Shown here: piece after piece, positions 8,380 to 18,618 of the stretch
How the letters are laid out: each line of letters opens with the position of its first letter
Position numbering within the stretch: the stretch's first letter is position 1
Assembly (NCBI GenBank): GCA_020650975.1
Contig: JAIPMN010005556.1
Coordinates: 10,672 to 40,191, forward strand
Direction of reading: 5' to 3'
DNA: 29,520 nucleotides
Origin: Apostichopus californicus
Lineage: Eukaryota; Echinodermata; Holothuroidea; Aspidochirotida; Stichopodidae
The notes under the pieces: generated by a model
Seen by the model: only the letters and a program-made list of their open reading frames with translations
The model's database searches: none
Told to the model about the DNA's origin: nothing
Made by a program: the position numbers and the translations under genes

Positions 8380-10396
8380 AGGAACAGAGAAGGGTTGCAA
8401 TGCTGCATTTGTCTATGTTTGCAATAGATAATTACTGCTTTCGATGTCATTCTAGTAAATAAGTTCTCTAAACCTTCCTCCCTGGTTTCCATTCGTTTCC
8501 AAGACAAAGTTTTGTAGATCCGTACCCTCATAATGTATATACTTTCTATCATTACTGTAGTTGAATCCTGTCAATATGTACTGTTTTGTGACCAAAATTT
8601 GCATTGCACCATTGAAGGATAAAGAAATAAAATAAATTTAATTTAATTTTAATGTTGATTTGTAAGGAAAAGTAAGGCCAGTGACCAAACATGTGTGTCC
8701 AGGGGAGGGGAGAAAGGGGGAAGAAAGAAGGGGCAGTGCTATCTTTGGTAAAAGTTTGATACCTGAGGGGAAAGCATTGTTGCTTTTAACAATGTTTCTA
8801 TGATATTTGTTCCAACACTATTCATATATGATTGCAACAGGCAAACAATTGCTTAAGTGGCCAATTTGTTTGGGTAGAGGGGACCGGTAGAGATATGACT
8901 TTGCCTGGAAATTCATAAACAGGTCGGTATACTCCAGAGTTGAGTGATTTACCAGATTTTCTATACCTTTGGCCCCTCCCTCAACCAGCTTCTACATCAA
9001 TGCATATGACATGAGCTATTTATCTCTAGAACACAAACTATTAAAGTGTGTAGGAAACTCCAACATTGTAGACCTGTGCACAGTGTCACAGTTGAAAATA
9101 ATTCCTGAATGGAAACACTTAATTTAATAATCTAGACCATAGTTCATATCTGTTGTATTCTGTAGTATCTAAAACGAAATAATATTAATAATAATAATGA
9201 TAATAGAAACAATAACTCTAATCACCTGTCATTGAAGTCCCAACTTTTTTTGCTAACAAAGAGCAAATTTAAAATATATTGATTTTATGGCATAACTTCA
9301 CAATACACCAGCTTTGTGAAAGGTGTTCAAAAACTGTATAAGGCTACTCATTTGGAAAATATTGAATATTTTCTTCTTCACTTCTTAGAGATATGGGGAA
9401 GGAAAATAGGGGAGGGAGGAGGGGGGAGGGGTCAAGGATGAATACCTGCACAGGTTAAAATTGACATAATCGGTCAGAAATTGATGTTACGTGTTCCAAA
9501 ATGCACTTAGTTTTCCTAAAGAAATGAAAAGCCAAAAAGAGAAAGAAAAGAGTATGAGAATTGACTCTAAGTGACAGCACTATCAGTGCATTCGGTGTGG
9601 TCATCCCCCTTGGTCAACCATAAATTTGCATTAATACCATGTAAATCAAGAGGCCATCTGAGGTCAGTTCTTCCTTGTCGCAGGAAAAAAAAAGCAAAGG
9701 AATAAGAAAGAAAGTTAGAGGTGGAGAGAGAGGGAGGTGGAGATAGAAGTAGATTTTTGACTATTACAGTACAAAGGAAAAAAAAAAGTTGCCTCATATT
9801 CGTCTAATGAATTCAAAATTGTCTCTTGCCCGTAGTTTTTGAAAGGGCTGAAAGATAATTTTACTTTCTTGTCGATGCGAAATAGAATAAAAATCTACGC
9901 GAAAGAGATCTTAACGGATATCCCAGAAGACCACACTATCGAAAAGAGGGAAAGAAAAAAAAAAATCTTTGGCTTGTATTCTGTTTAGTCATGGTTTTAA
10001 TTCAATTGAAAAAAAAAATGTGTGTTTTTTTTTTTAAAAGTCAATCACTTAACAAGTTTTAAGAGGAGAATGAGACACCGAAGAATGCAAAAAACAATGT
10101 TTCAATTTATTAATCTCCTTCAATGGTAAGTTGAAATGTACTCCAGTGATTGAAATGTTTACAAGTCAATTTTGCATGAAAAAGCATAAATTTTACTCCA
10201 GTTTACTTCAATATTTGATGACTCATTAAGTAGATGTAAAATAATAATGATTTATTATTAATTATGATGATTATTGATGTAGTGATCTTGTGTCAGATAC
10301 ATATCTTAAAGTATGAAAGGAGTTTCTATGCTAAACATATTGGACACAGTAAATGTATGTTGTTTGCCAAAAAACCAAACTCCTTAGGTTTAGGGG
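8380..10396. other. Unassigned AT-rich spacer with simple repeats
   Basis: Contains a (TAA)-type repeat at 9184-9205, a G-rich patch at 9407-9432, A-rich tracts near 9687 and 9776, an A10/TGTGTG/T11 foldback at 10009-10035, and an AT-only hairpin at 10240-10259. No exon, RNA gene or known transposon is recognisable. Confidence 0.55.
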
Positions 10397-10440
10397 ATTC
10401 ACTTCATTCCTTGTTTACCTGTGTGCAGATACAAAACCAC
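10397..10440 (+). repeat. Dispersed repeat R1, partial copy 2
   Basis: ATTCACTTCATTCCTTGTTTACCTGTGTGCAG closely matches the left part of the R1 copy at 11229 (ATTCACTT.. then TCCTTG.TTACCTGT). Homology fades after the core, so this is a truncated or decayed copy. Confidence 0.45.
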
Positions 10441-10705
10441 TCTGTTATAAGCAGTAAGTGATTGGGTTTTCCACACTAAAGGAATGTGTATATTACAGAA
10501 ATTTATTTGTGTTGCGTCTTAAAATGATTCCCATTTCTGTAACAGCCTTGTTAGTAACTAGTGCATGCATCTGGTCTCGAAATACCAGTCCTAACTTCAG
10601 TGATGGGTAAGAGTCAGTGTCAATCACATAAACGAGACACTAATGTGTTAAAATGTATATACATTCTTAAGTGCTTTTATAAAGACCAGAACTCCTCGAA
10701 ATCTT

Positions 10706-10810
10706 GTTCCAAGTAAGCCAGAGTTTGCCCTTGTTTAAAACTCTTGACTGCTCCAAAATGAAATCTCATTGGCTGGCCAGTTGTGATGTCATTCCTGCTA
10801 TTGTTCTTAT
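10706..10810 (+). repeat. Dispersed repeat R2, copy 1
   Basis: About 105 bases align to 11906-12006. Shared blocks include TCCAAG.AA.GCCA, AAATGAAATCTCATTGG, TGTGATGTCATTCC and TGTTCTTA, with small indels. It is an old repeat pair in direct orientation, 1.2 kb apart. It matches no transposon class I can name. Confidence 0.65.
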
Positions 10811-11068
10811 TGAAGGAGACTAAAAAAAAAAACATCCAACCATTCTCATTGACATCTGTAGTAGAGATGACTTTGGTGAACATACTTAGCTAAACAGCTA
10901 CAGTATTAAAGAAAAATCTTATTCCATTTGATGTAATGTTCTTTCACACGTAAGGCAGAGGACTTGGTCAAGTCTAAACATGACATCATCGTGCCACGTG
11001 TGCTTCAATTCTCCATGTTTTTCTTTACGTATTGCAATTGTTAGTTTTGGTGATGGACATCAATTGCC

Positions 11069-11087
11069 TTTTTTTTTTTTTTTTTTT
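11069..11087 (+). repeat. T19 homopolymer
   Basis: Nineteen consecutive T, then GGC. It is a simple repeat, with no acceptor AG following. Confidence 0.95.
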
Positions 11088-11228
11088 GGCAAAATTTTTG
11101 CAGAAATATTGAACCTTTTAAGATGACCGTACTGATGTCATTGGTTTCATTGTGTCAACCCTGTGGCACTCTCACATTGAAAATATGAAAAAACAAAAAA
11201 GAAAAACAGAAAAAGAAAAAGTTGTAGG

Positions 11229-11328
11229 TATTCACTTTGCTCCTTGCTTACCTGTCTCCCCACAACTTTAGCACTCGTTCTACTGTGTCTAGAATGAACT
11301 GGTAACCTTGTAACACTGTGCATCCTCT
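11229..11328 (+). repeat. Dispersed repeat R1, copy 3 (long)
   Basis: One of two long R1 copies. It aligns with 17505-17606 over about 80 bases through ACCTGTCTCC.CACAA, TAGC.C, TTCT..GA, ACTGGTAACC and GCATC. On the minus strand the core is GGGGAGACAG|GTAAGC, a consensus splice donor. Confidence 0.7.
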
Positions 11329-11650
11329 ATGGCCAGACCTCTCCGGTCAATGGCCTTCCTTTTCATTTTTCCACCCAAAGTGTCTACATCATTTTTTCTT
11401 TGTGTGGATTTATTTTCTACTAAATTCGGTCGGAACAGTCTCCTAGGATCTATGTTTGGTGTTTGCTGGAAGTAGGAATACTATTACTCTTCGTGTGCAG
11501 CCCAATAACTATCCTTTTCTTTTCAACTGGTACACGTCCGGCATTTAGGACACAAATAGTGGTCATCCCACGTTCTACCGAAAGGAAATAGCAAACAATG
11601 AATGCATTTGAGCTGACTACGGGAAGACATGTCTGAACCCCGAATGAAGG

Positions 11651-11684
11651 CACTGAAAATATGAATACACTGAAAATATGAAAA
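11651..11684 (+). repeat. 17-bp tandem duplication
   Basis: CACTGAAAATATGAATA is followed directly by CACTGAAAATATGAAAA and then an A-run. A similar CATTGAAAATATGAAAAAAC lies at about 11174, so this A-tailed motif occurs at least twice within 500 bp. Confidence 0.75.
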
Positions 11685-11905
11685 AAAAAAAAAAGTCGAA
11701 AAAATGGAAAGTAATACTTTTCAGATGCTAGTGGCACTGGCATTCAACACATTTACAAAATGATAGCTCTACCAGAAGTGACTTTCAAACTAGGATATCT
11801 CTAAACTTCTTAGCTTTTTGGGAGAATTGTTAATCACAAAGGTATCTGTCATATAAGCCAAAGAAAATGGTTGGGTTTGTGTCCCCTTAAACTTGTTGGA
11901 GTGAT

Positions 11906-12006
11906 GGTCCAAGCAAAGCCAAATTTTGACTTTCAAAGCCCTTGGTTGCTCTATAAATGAAATCTCATTGGGTAGTCTGTGATGTCATTCCAGCCTCTGT
12001 TCTTAC
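11906..12006 (+). repeat. Dispersed repeat R2, copy 2
   Basis: Direct-orientation partner of 10706-10810. The best preserved blocks are AAATGAAATCTCATTGG and TGTGATGTCATTCC. Confidence 0.65.
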
Positions 12007-12589
12007 AGTAATCTATCTTTGTGTTTTTGTTCTTGAAAAGGAATGCATTTTAGGTTGTTGCATAAATGGTTTATATTTGTTAAATGAAATAATCCTTTTT
12101 GGATAAAAGAATGATATAATTTCATATCGAAGATGGGAGTTTTATTTAGTGAATAGTGTAATACAATGTTAACACTTTGTGATTATGTATGTGTCAACAT
12201 AATGTAAGAATTTTAAAATTAGAATGAATATGGTGATATGAAAGGGTCAAGATAAGAGTTAGAAATCTCATCATTCATCATCAGCAAATAAATTCCAGAA
12301 TAAGCTAAATTATATCTTCAAATATCTCTTCAAAGATTGCATTTAGATGATACACATAAATACAAAAAATATTACATTAATGTTAGCATATATATTTAAT
12401 ACAGTAATTAATACCTTTAACAAGTTCAATCAAATCATTTCATCAGTCTCTAAATTCATGGAAAACAAAACAACAAAACACACACACATTTAAAAACCTC
12501 CACTTTTAAGTCACCCTTCTCATCATTGTCATGAAATATTTGATTGACTGATGCAAGGGCTTCATTCAAGGAAAACAAAACTCGTATTT
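12007..12589. other. Unassigned AT-rich spacer
   Basis: Very AT-rich with no open frame, repeat or RNA gene that I can support. Short CATCA-type runs (12266-12285) and an ACACAC patch near 12480 are the only texture. Confidence 0.6.
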
Positions 12590-12706
12590 GGATAGCAACA
12601 GATGAAAACATTCTTTTTTCGCAGCCCTAAGACGTTTTCTTACGTCGAGCACGTAATCGAACCATTCTGAGCATAATGTGACTTAACCGCACAAGGTTGC
12701 CCCGAA

Positions 12707-13063
12707 ATGTGTATCTCGATATTTGCCGAGGAGCTTTCCAACTTCAATCGAGCATGCATATTAAAACGTAACGAGGGAGAAAGACACTGTAGCTCTTCGA
12801 GGGTACGGGACTCAACATTGTCTTGCCGTCTCGTTGAGATCAGTAACTCGTATCAGGACACAGTGCTTGCTACTGTCAATCAGGGTAATAAAATACCTCG
12901 TGTTTCAAGTTCATATTTAAGGGGGGCTACCTGCAGGGTTTGTCTGAGAGCTGTTACATTCTGCCCTGTCGTCGCGGCAGAGCCGACGTGTCGTAACATT
13001 TTGAAAAACACAGAGCCCTCGTACGTGTTTAAATGGGATATGTATGAGTTTACAGCGAATTAG
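12707..13063 (+). CDS. Hypothetical 118-codon frame in a CpG-rich island
   Basis: An ATG-started frame of 118 codons in a block (12590-13080) that is distinctly richer in CpG than its flanks. A plausible acceptor, CTTTTTTCGCAG, lies at 12624, upstream of the ATG. The product would have seven cysteines and basic patches (ILKRNEGERHCSSSR), but no signal peptide, transmembrane segment or family motif that I recognise. Possible donors (CAGG|GTAATA near 12884, GACAG|GTTTTC near 13070) are mediocre. The length is only slightly unusual for chance. It may be a single-exon small protein, part of an exon or a spurious frame in a CpG-rich regulatory patch. Confidence 0.18.
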   Translation: MCISIFAEELSNFNRACILKRNEGERHCSSSRVRDSTLSCRLVEISNSYQDTVLATVNQGNKIPRVSSSYLRGATCRVCLRAVTFCPVVAAEPTCRNILKNTEPSYVFKWDMYEFTAN

Positions 13064-13149
13064 CCGTGACAGGTTTTCCTGCCTTGGCGGAGGGGAATTT
13101 CGTGGATTTTAGTGACATGGTTTAAGTGTGTTACAATTCCATCTTGTTC

Positions 13150-13440
13150 ATAATCTTCCCTCTTTCTTTTTCATTTTCCCTTGATTTGCCTAATCCTCTT
13201 CTCTTCTCATCCTGTTCCATTTTGCCACTGTCTTTTGTCTCATCTTTTCCCACATTCCTTGTGCTTCCTTTCCCTCCCTTTCTCCCCCCTTAACCCCTCC
13301 TTCACTCCCCCTTTTCCCCTCCTTCATTGCTTCTTTACCCTCTTAGATTTTCTCTCCTGGTCCACCACCCATCCTCCAACCCTCCACTTTTTCCTTCGCT
13401 TTATTCTCTCCATTCCCTTTCTTCCTTACCCTTCCTCTTG
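13150..13440 (+). repeat. Long pyrimidine-rich region
   Basis: Nearly 300 bases are dominated by C and T (CTTCTC, CCCTTTCTC, TTCCCTCC patterns), with G and A scattered. It is not a regular tandem repeat. Such strand-asymmetric composition is seen in introns and at triplex-prone sites. The open frame through it (Pro/Phe/Ser/Leu-rich) is a composition artefact. Confidence 0.75.
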
Positions 13441-13499
13441 AAAAATTGAGGATGAAAAATGGATAACTGTATTTTCATAACCACATTTATATATGAGAT

Positions 13500-13576
13500 T
13501 ACCTCCCCTCCCCCACCCTCCTTTTTTGTTCTCTTCCCTCCCTCCCTCCCTCCTGCCCTCCCTCCTCCACTCACCC
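13500..13576 (+). repeat. CCCT/CCTCC-rich simple repeat
   Basis: C-rich pyrimidine tract containing (CCCT)4-like runs (about 13537-13552). It is separated from the previous pyrimidine region by 60 bases of normal sequence. Confidence 0.8.
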
Positions 13577-13957
13577 TCATCAGCACATAACCTGTCAATG
13601 TTTATTATCTCACTGCTGAAAATCCTCTCGACAGTTTAGGTTGCAAAAAGTGTTTGTCACCCTCGGAGAGAGATTTGCTCTCGATCTGTTCTTGATCTCA
13701 CGTGAAAGAAATCAAATGTGGTTGGGGGGTTTCAGATGAAAATAATGGGTATAAGTTTCACTCATTAAATGTTGCAGGCTGTTTGTTATGGAGTGCGGGG
13801 ACAATCCAATTGTACACATCGTCTCGTATTACTGAATTATACCGATCTGTGTGGGAGGGACGTCTGTTGATAGTATACTTGCGCAGCTATTGCTCCCGTT
13901 ATCGCTAATCACCCATAGCCAGCTAGATTGAAACGTCAGTCTCTGTTCCCGATGATT
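13577..13957. other. Unassigned, moderately CpG-containing stretch
   Basis: More balanced composition than the flanking repeats. It has a small GAGAG...CTCTC hairpin at about 13665-13682, and an open frame at 13702-13908 that lacks an ATG start and any recognisable content. Confidence 0.4.
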
Positions 13958-13976
13958 AGCCAGCCAGCCAGCCAGC
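13958..13976 (+). repeat. (AGCC)4 microsatellite
   Basis: AGCC repeated four times plus AGC. Confidence 0.9.
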
Positions 13977-14060
13977 TTTCCAGCCTAAAAGGTTATTCAT
14001 GTGGTGAATGTACTGTTACTGACAGAGTGCTGTAATACTGCCCTCATTTGAATGTTGACA

Positions 14061-14458
14061 TCTGTCCAGCTTATCTTTCTGTCTGTCAGACTGTCTCTCC
14101 ATCAGTATGTCTTCTGGCTTTCATTCTGTCTTTCATTCTGTCCATTTGTCACTCTGTGTTTGTCTGTCAGACTATCTGTCTGTCTCTCCGTCAGTATGTC
14201 TTTCTGGCTGTCGGTCCATTTGTATCTGTGTTTCAGTCTTTGTCTCTGTCCGTTTGTCTCTTTGTTTGTGTCTGTCCATTTGTCTGTTTCTATCGTTCAG
14301 ACTGTCTGTCAGTCTGTCAACTTCAGCATGTCTTTCTGTCTGTCTGTCTGCCTGTCTGTCTGTAAGTCTCTTTGTTCATTTGTCCTCTGTCTGTCTGTCT
14401 ATCTGTCTGTCTGTCTATCTATCTGTCTGTCTATCTATCTGTCTGTCTGTTAGTCCAT
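14061..14458 (+). repeat. TCTG-family microsatellite with longer internal periods
   Basis: Nearly 400 bases are built from TCTG, TCTA and TTTG tetramers. The left part has a longer period of roughly 80 bp: TGTCTGTCAGACT, CTCC.TCAGTATGTCTT and TCCATTTGT recur in order. The right part (14328-14458) is almost pure TCTG/TCTA. Imperfect units therefore became amplified as a block before the younger pure tail expanded. Open Cys/Leu/Ser/Val-rich frames in all three + frames are by-products of the tetramer. Confidence 0.93.
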
Positions 14459-14730
14459 CACTCTATTATCTGTCCCTTCCTTTCCTCCTGTCACTGCAAA
14501 CATATATAGTTTTCTCCCTAATGTTTGTCTTTGTTACATTTGAGATCAAACCAGGAATGACAAAAAAGGTATTTCTAAGTATGGGATGTGACCGATGCTG
14601 ACCTGTCGTAACCGTTTGACCGACGTTTTGTGACCAACGCTGTATGAAATTGTACTCTCTACATGATTACAACTTACAGTGTAACCTGTGGGCTAAGTCC
14701 CGCCACTACCCTTCTGTGCGGAGGAGTACA

Positions 14731-14796
14731 GGCAGACTACGGGCAGACTACGGGCAGACTACGGGCAGACTACGGGCAGACTACAGGCAGACTACA
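14731..14796 (+). repeat. 11-bp minisatellite, six copies
   Basis: GGCAGACTACG is repeated six times without indels. The last two units end in A instead of G. Because 11 is not a multiple of three, every reading frame cycles through the same peptide (GRLRADYGQTT), so frames stay open. It lies 270 bp after the TCTG array. Confidence 0.95.
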
Positions 14797-14829
14797 ACTA
14801 TTACATCGACTCGCCATTGTCTCTTGTTG

Positions 14830-16290
14830 CATTCTCTACTGTAAAGATAAATCCATCCATCCAATCATAAGTTTAAAAGATGTGGCATCTCACAGAAAAA
14901 TCTTACAAATTACGAAGCTGTGCAATATTCTCTTTCAACCGATTTTTGATATCATTCTCCACCATTAAAGCGAATTGTCGATAAAACATAAATTTCTGTC
15001 TCGGCATTTATTTAACTGTCAGTTTCTCATTCCTGTGTCACGGCTAGACAGGATCATTTCTTATTTAGACATAAAAAAAGGGAAGACAAAAAAAACCATA
15101 ATATTATTCTCTGACTTTGCTTTTTTTCCATTTGTAAATATTAGCTGAGATACCTGAAACTGGGAGCTGAGCTTAGATTAGTAATGGTCATGTGTTGATT
15201 ATTCATAGACAAGAGGCATCGGAGTGGCCAGGGATGATTTTCTCAGGGGGCTCATGTAGGCAGGATCTGTTTTTGACCAAATCATGACAGGCTTCAGGGA
15301 GCCGAACTTTAACCGACTCCCCGAGGAACCCCTTCTTTAGAGAGGCTTTGACGGGAGAACAAAACGTCATTTGCATTTCAATGTAACTTCAGAATTTTTG
15401 TTTTTTGTATGGGGTAGATCGCTACTGTCCTCAGCAAGTTTTATAAGGCCCAATCAACGATGACCAGTCCCTTTCTTCGTGTAACCGGGAGGGTTCTACG
15501 GTCAAATTTTTTTAATCCATTTGCTGATGTCATTGATTTTGGTGAACTTGACTCTAAAAAAGACCGTAAAACACCACTTTTGTCCCCATTTTTAGGCTAA
15601 TCACAAGGCTTACTGTGTACGCCTGCATATCATTGCGTAGATTATTGGGAAAGTGTTGTCACGGCTTCACGTAAGACATAGACTAGAGATTGTACAGTTT
15701 TGTGGGAAGTTTGGGATCTACCAGCGATTTGCAAAATATTCACCTTTCACTAGATGGTCTAGTGGAAATTAATACTCAACAGTATTTCAGAGGAAAACAG
15801 GAGCTGATGGTCTTTTAACACAGTTTAAAGCAAAAAAGTAAAATGGTTGCATTCATAAATGACACATAATGTCAACATTAGTAATAGCTTTCAAGTGTAT
15901 TGAGTAGAGTCCAGTTCTAGCTAAGGTTCGTAACACGACCGGGGACTTGGGAGAAAGGAGGGGGGGGCGGTCATAGCTGGGGGTTTACTATTGAAAATAA
16001 ATATTATTTGAAAAATTTGTTATTACCGAGTATTTGGATATAAATATTCCTCCAGCAGAGGATAGACTTATGTGACGCAAAATTATTGATTATGTGTGTA
16101 CTGTACATTAATCAGTAGTGGGCAGTTCCAAACGTTACACCTTGTCAATCGGAAGGCTATTTCAAAGGTCAAATGCTTCTATCACGAAAGACTTTATTTA
16201 TTTATCACTAAAGAAATAATACAGCATTACAACTATAGCTTTGTTCATTCTAACTAGTAGTGTTGTTGAGTAATGTGTCCCGTATCACAT
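14830..16290. other. Unassigned spacer
   Basis: No array, RNA gene or long frame is seen. A G8 run lies at 15960-15967. Scattered CpG-containing patches (15300-15350, 15480-15500) do not form frames. TTTGGTGAAC at about 15539 also occurs at about 10873, but homology does not extend. Confidence 0.5.
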
Positions 16291-16293
16291 TCT

Positions 16294-16320
16294 CCCACCC
16301 CACCCCACCCCACCCCACCC
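16294..16320 (+). repeat. (CCCCA)5 microsatellite
   Basis: CCCA followed by four CCCCA units and CCC. C-rich, with a G-quadruplex-prone complement. Confidence 0.95.
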
Positions 16321-16866
16321 TCCTACCATCCCATCCTCCCAAATATATACATGTTTGCTTGGTGACCTCAATTTTCACATCATCTTGGCGAACCTCCAAC
16401 GGGGGATGCTGTGGCCAGGGGTGTAGGGGGTGGTAGGTGGGAGGTACAGTATTCCCCTGCCCTTTGAAAATTCTAAAGGCTTGTTATAGTTGCAAAATGT
16501 CGTTACATTTTGCAGCTTTTTGAATTAAGTTAATATAATCAAGAGTTTTTCAATGTTTTTCGACAAAGATCGGCAAATTTGCTTACAGAGAGATCCTCCT
16601 CTCGAAAACGATAACGAGCGTCTTAAATGGTATTCATTTGGTGATCCAACTGTTAACATCATGTTCGAGGCAAATTCATACAATGGCTTGAAAATCTGCT
16701 TCTAAAGACAGATACCGTCCAGTCAAGGAAGAGACGTTTGAGCACGCACGGCCAACGGAGACACATTTCAGTTTATTGACGTCTTTCTGGCCCCCGTCAC
16801 TTCTCTATACGGAACATGTATCTAAAGCCACACACTGTTCGAACAACAAACATTTTCCTGTAGTTT
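16321..16866. other. Unassigned spacer
   Basis: Contains a G-rich patch (16398-16444) and a CpG-containing stretch (16558-16625), but no repeat array or exon that I can support. Confidence 0.45.
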
Positions 16867-17355
16867 TTATGTAAATTTAAAACTCATGTAAGAAAGGAAA
16901 GCTGCTTTCCAAGGGAGCTCAGACGCTCTGTGTCTGTTTTTCGACTCCTCGCTCGAAGGAATCACATAAGTCTGTTCGGTTAAAAGAAAATGTAAATTTT
17001 TGGGGGGCCGATTGTATTTTATGATAAATTTAATGTGGAATATTGATAAGTGATCAGTCCTTTGCAGGTGGACAAAGAAAGAAAGAAAACAACAACCTGT
17101 GAATGTTATCGTATGTAGACATCTAAGGCAAGTTTTGTAACCTGGCTGAAACGTTGACTTTCTGTCGCTAGAAACGGGCAGATATTTTGTAGTATGTGCA
17201 GAGATCCAGAAAACACGGGGCATGTTGTCCAGAATCACACCAGGAGTATCTGCAGTTCTTAGCGAACTATGTCGGTAATGTTGGGTGGTACGGTTTTCCA
17301 GGATGCATTCTCTTAAAACAGAACCACCACATATCAAAAGCAAAAAGAAAGACAA
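16867..17355 (-). CDS. Hypothetical minus-strand open frame, 162 codons without an early ATG
   Basis: The longest open frame not made of repeats. Its first in-frame ATG is about 44 codons in, leaving about 118 codons starting MPRVFWISAHTTKYLPV. The predicted product has CLRCLHT, a hydrophobic patch (FTGCCFLSFFVHL) and a basic C-terminal half. I see no motif of any transposase, reverse transcriptase or cellular family. Flanking composition is ordinary and no good splice sites bound it. A frame this long is not rare by chance in 29.5 kb of six-frame AT-rich sequence, so coding status is doubtful. Confidence 0.12.
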   Translation of the reverse strand: MSFFLLLICGGSVLRECILENRTTQHYRHSSLRTADTPGVILDNMPRVFWISAHTTKYLPVSSDRKSTFQPGYKTCLRCLHTITFTGCCFLSFFVHLQRTDHLSIFHIKFIIKYNRPPKNLHFLLTEQTYVIPSSEESKNRHRASELPWKAAFLSYMSFKFT

Positions 17356-17504
17356 GACTCACAAAGTTTACCTGTAAAAACTTGCTTCAAAAAATGATGT
17401 TGTTTGTGTGGTAATAACTTCCATGCCTTTAGTTAATCTTGAATTTTCTTTGTCGCCTTTTTCTGATAGTTTACTCAAGCAAATGTAGTGAAACAGTAGA
17501 CTTA

Positions 17505-17606
17505 CATTGCTTCTTACTTTAATACCTGTCTCCTCACAAGCATAGCGCCCTCACTCACCGTTCTGAGATTGACCTGGTGACCCTGGTAGCACTTTTGCGC
17601 ATCTTT
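17505..17606 (+). repeat. Dispersed repeat R1, copy 4 (long)
   Basis: Aligns with 11229-11328 through ACCTGTCTCC.CACAA, GTTCT.AGA, ACCTGGTGACCCTGGTAGCAC and GCGCATC. It keeps more CpGs than the other copies, including AGCGCCCTCA. On the minus strand that is TGAGGGCGCT, the core half of a CTCF-type motif. Its donor-like core has decayed to GACAG|GTATTA. Confidence 0.7.
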
Positions 17607-17770
17607 ACGAAATTCTTTTGTAGCCCTTCTGTAATGCTTTTCTTTTTGTCATTTGCATAAATCTCTCTCAAATTATGTTCCTAATTTCTTCCAATTCTTG
17701 GAATCTTGAGAATTTCTATCTTCTAAAAATGTTATGGCTGTTATAATGTTGCATTAGGTAATTACATTAG

Positions 17771-18003
17771 TTAGTGTGTGTAATATGTATGTTATGTGTT
17801 ATGTATAATGTTATGTAATGTCATGTTATGTTACAGTATATGTTACGTTGTGCTTATTCTGTTAAGTTAATTTGTGTTCATTCATTTTGTTATTTTATGT
17901 TTTGTATGTACTGTAATGTTATTTTTCATGTATAATGTGATGTTATTTTTCATGTATTAATGTATATAATGTTGTATTGTATTGTTTTGTGTTATGTTAA
18001 TAC
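17771..18003 (+). repeat. Degenerate ATGTTATGT-type AT-rich repeat
   Basis: About 230 bases are dominated by variants of TGTTATGTAA and GTAATGTTA, with G as almost the only non-AT base. It includes an exact 18-base direct repeat, ATGTTATTTTTCATGTAT, at 17916-17933 and 17940-17957, a 24-bp period. It reads as a decayed minisatellite. Confidence 0.75.
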
Positions 18004-18591
18004 AAAGACAATAACAAACTGTTTTGGGGCCTCTAACCATTCTTTCAGGAGAATATTACAGTTATTATAATGGTTTGTATTATGGTGTGACTTTTTTCCA
18101 AAGATAATTTCACCTCAAAGATGCAATATTTTACCGAAATTAACAGCTTCTAACAGTGTCTTATCCTCACACCCAAGTACATATAGCAGATTAAAAAAGG
18201 TTTTAGCAATTTTGAGGTTGTGAAAACTGGTCGCAGTGTAGTAGAACTTCAGAAGAGGATCATGTGTCCAAGGCATTAATTCAGAGCTTGGTGTTTGACT
18301 TCTCTGGATTTGATTCGATTATTTTATATCAAAATGTTTAGTACTAAATTACTCGAAACAGGAAAAGAACACGAGGTACTTGACTCAGATGCTGTCGAAA
18401 TAATGGGAGTAATATATTTGAAAAATTCAAAACAATAGTTAGAACTGTAGTTAAAATCAGAATTCATATCGGAGGAAGAAAGAGAAAAAGACACTTTGCA
18501 AATATTATCAATGATTTGATCTGTTTTCCTTCTTAAGGTTGGTCTTATCAAAACTACAAATCTCATTCTAAAATCCCAAATTTGTATTTTT
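18004..18591. other. Unassigned AT-rich spacer
   Basis: No repeat or RNA gene is visible. A minus-strand frame at 18324-18566 is short and unrecognised. Confidence 0.5.
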
Positions 18592-18618
18592 CCCCCCCCC
18601 CCTTTTTTTTTGTTTTAG
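18592..18618 (+). repeat. C11-T9 run ending in an acceptor-like TTTTAG
   Basis: Eleven C are followed directly by nine T, then GTTTTAG at 18618. This mimics a strong polypyrimidine tract plus 3' splice site. The following frame reads into low-complexity CTCTCT sequence (18650-18675), so an exon is unlikely. Confidence 0.8.

Noticed and set aside
14048..14601. Three overlapping Cys/Ser/Leu/Val-rich frames of 105 to 164 codons
   Set aside because: They are translations of a TCTG/TCTA microsatellite, open in all + frames because the tetramer contains no stop in the reading phases it cycles through.
14644..14968. Two frames containing the peptide repeat GRLRADYGQTT
   Set aside because: By-product of the 11-bp minisatellite. 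The flanks show no coding features.
16867..17355. Confident protein-coding gene from the 162-codon minus-strand frame
   Set aside because: The frame has no early ATG, no recognisable motif and no splice sites. A frame of this size is within the range expected by chance. It is kept only as a low-confidence entry.
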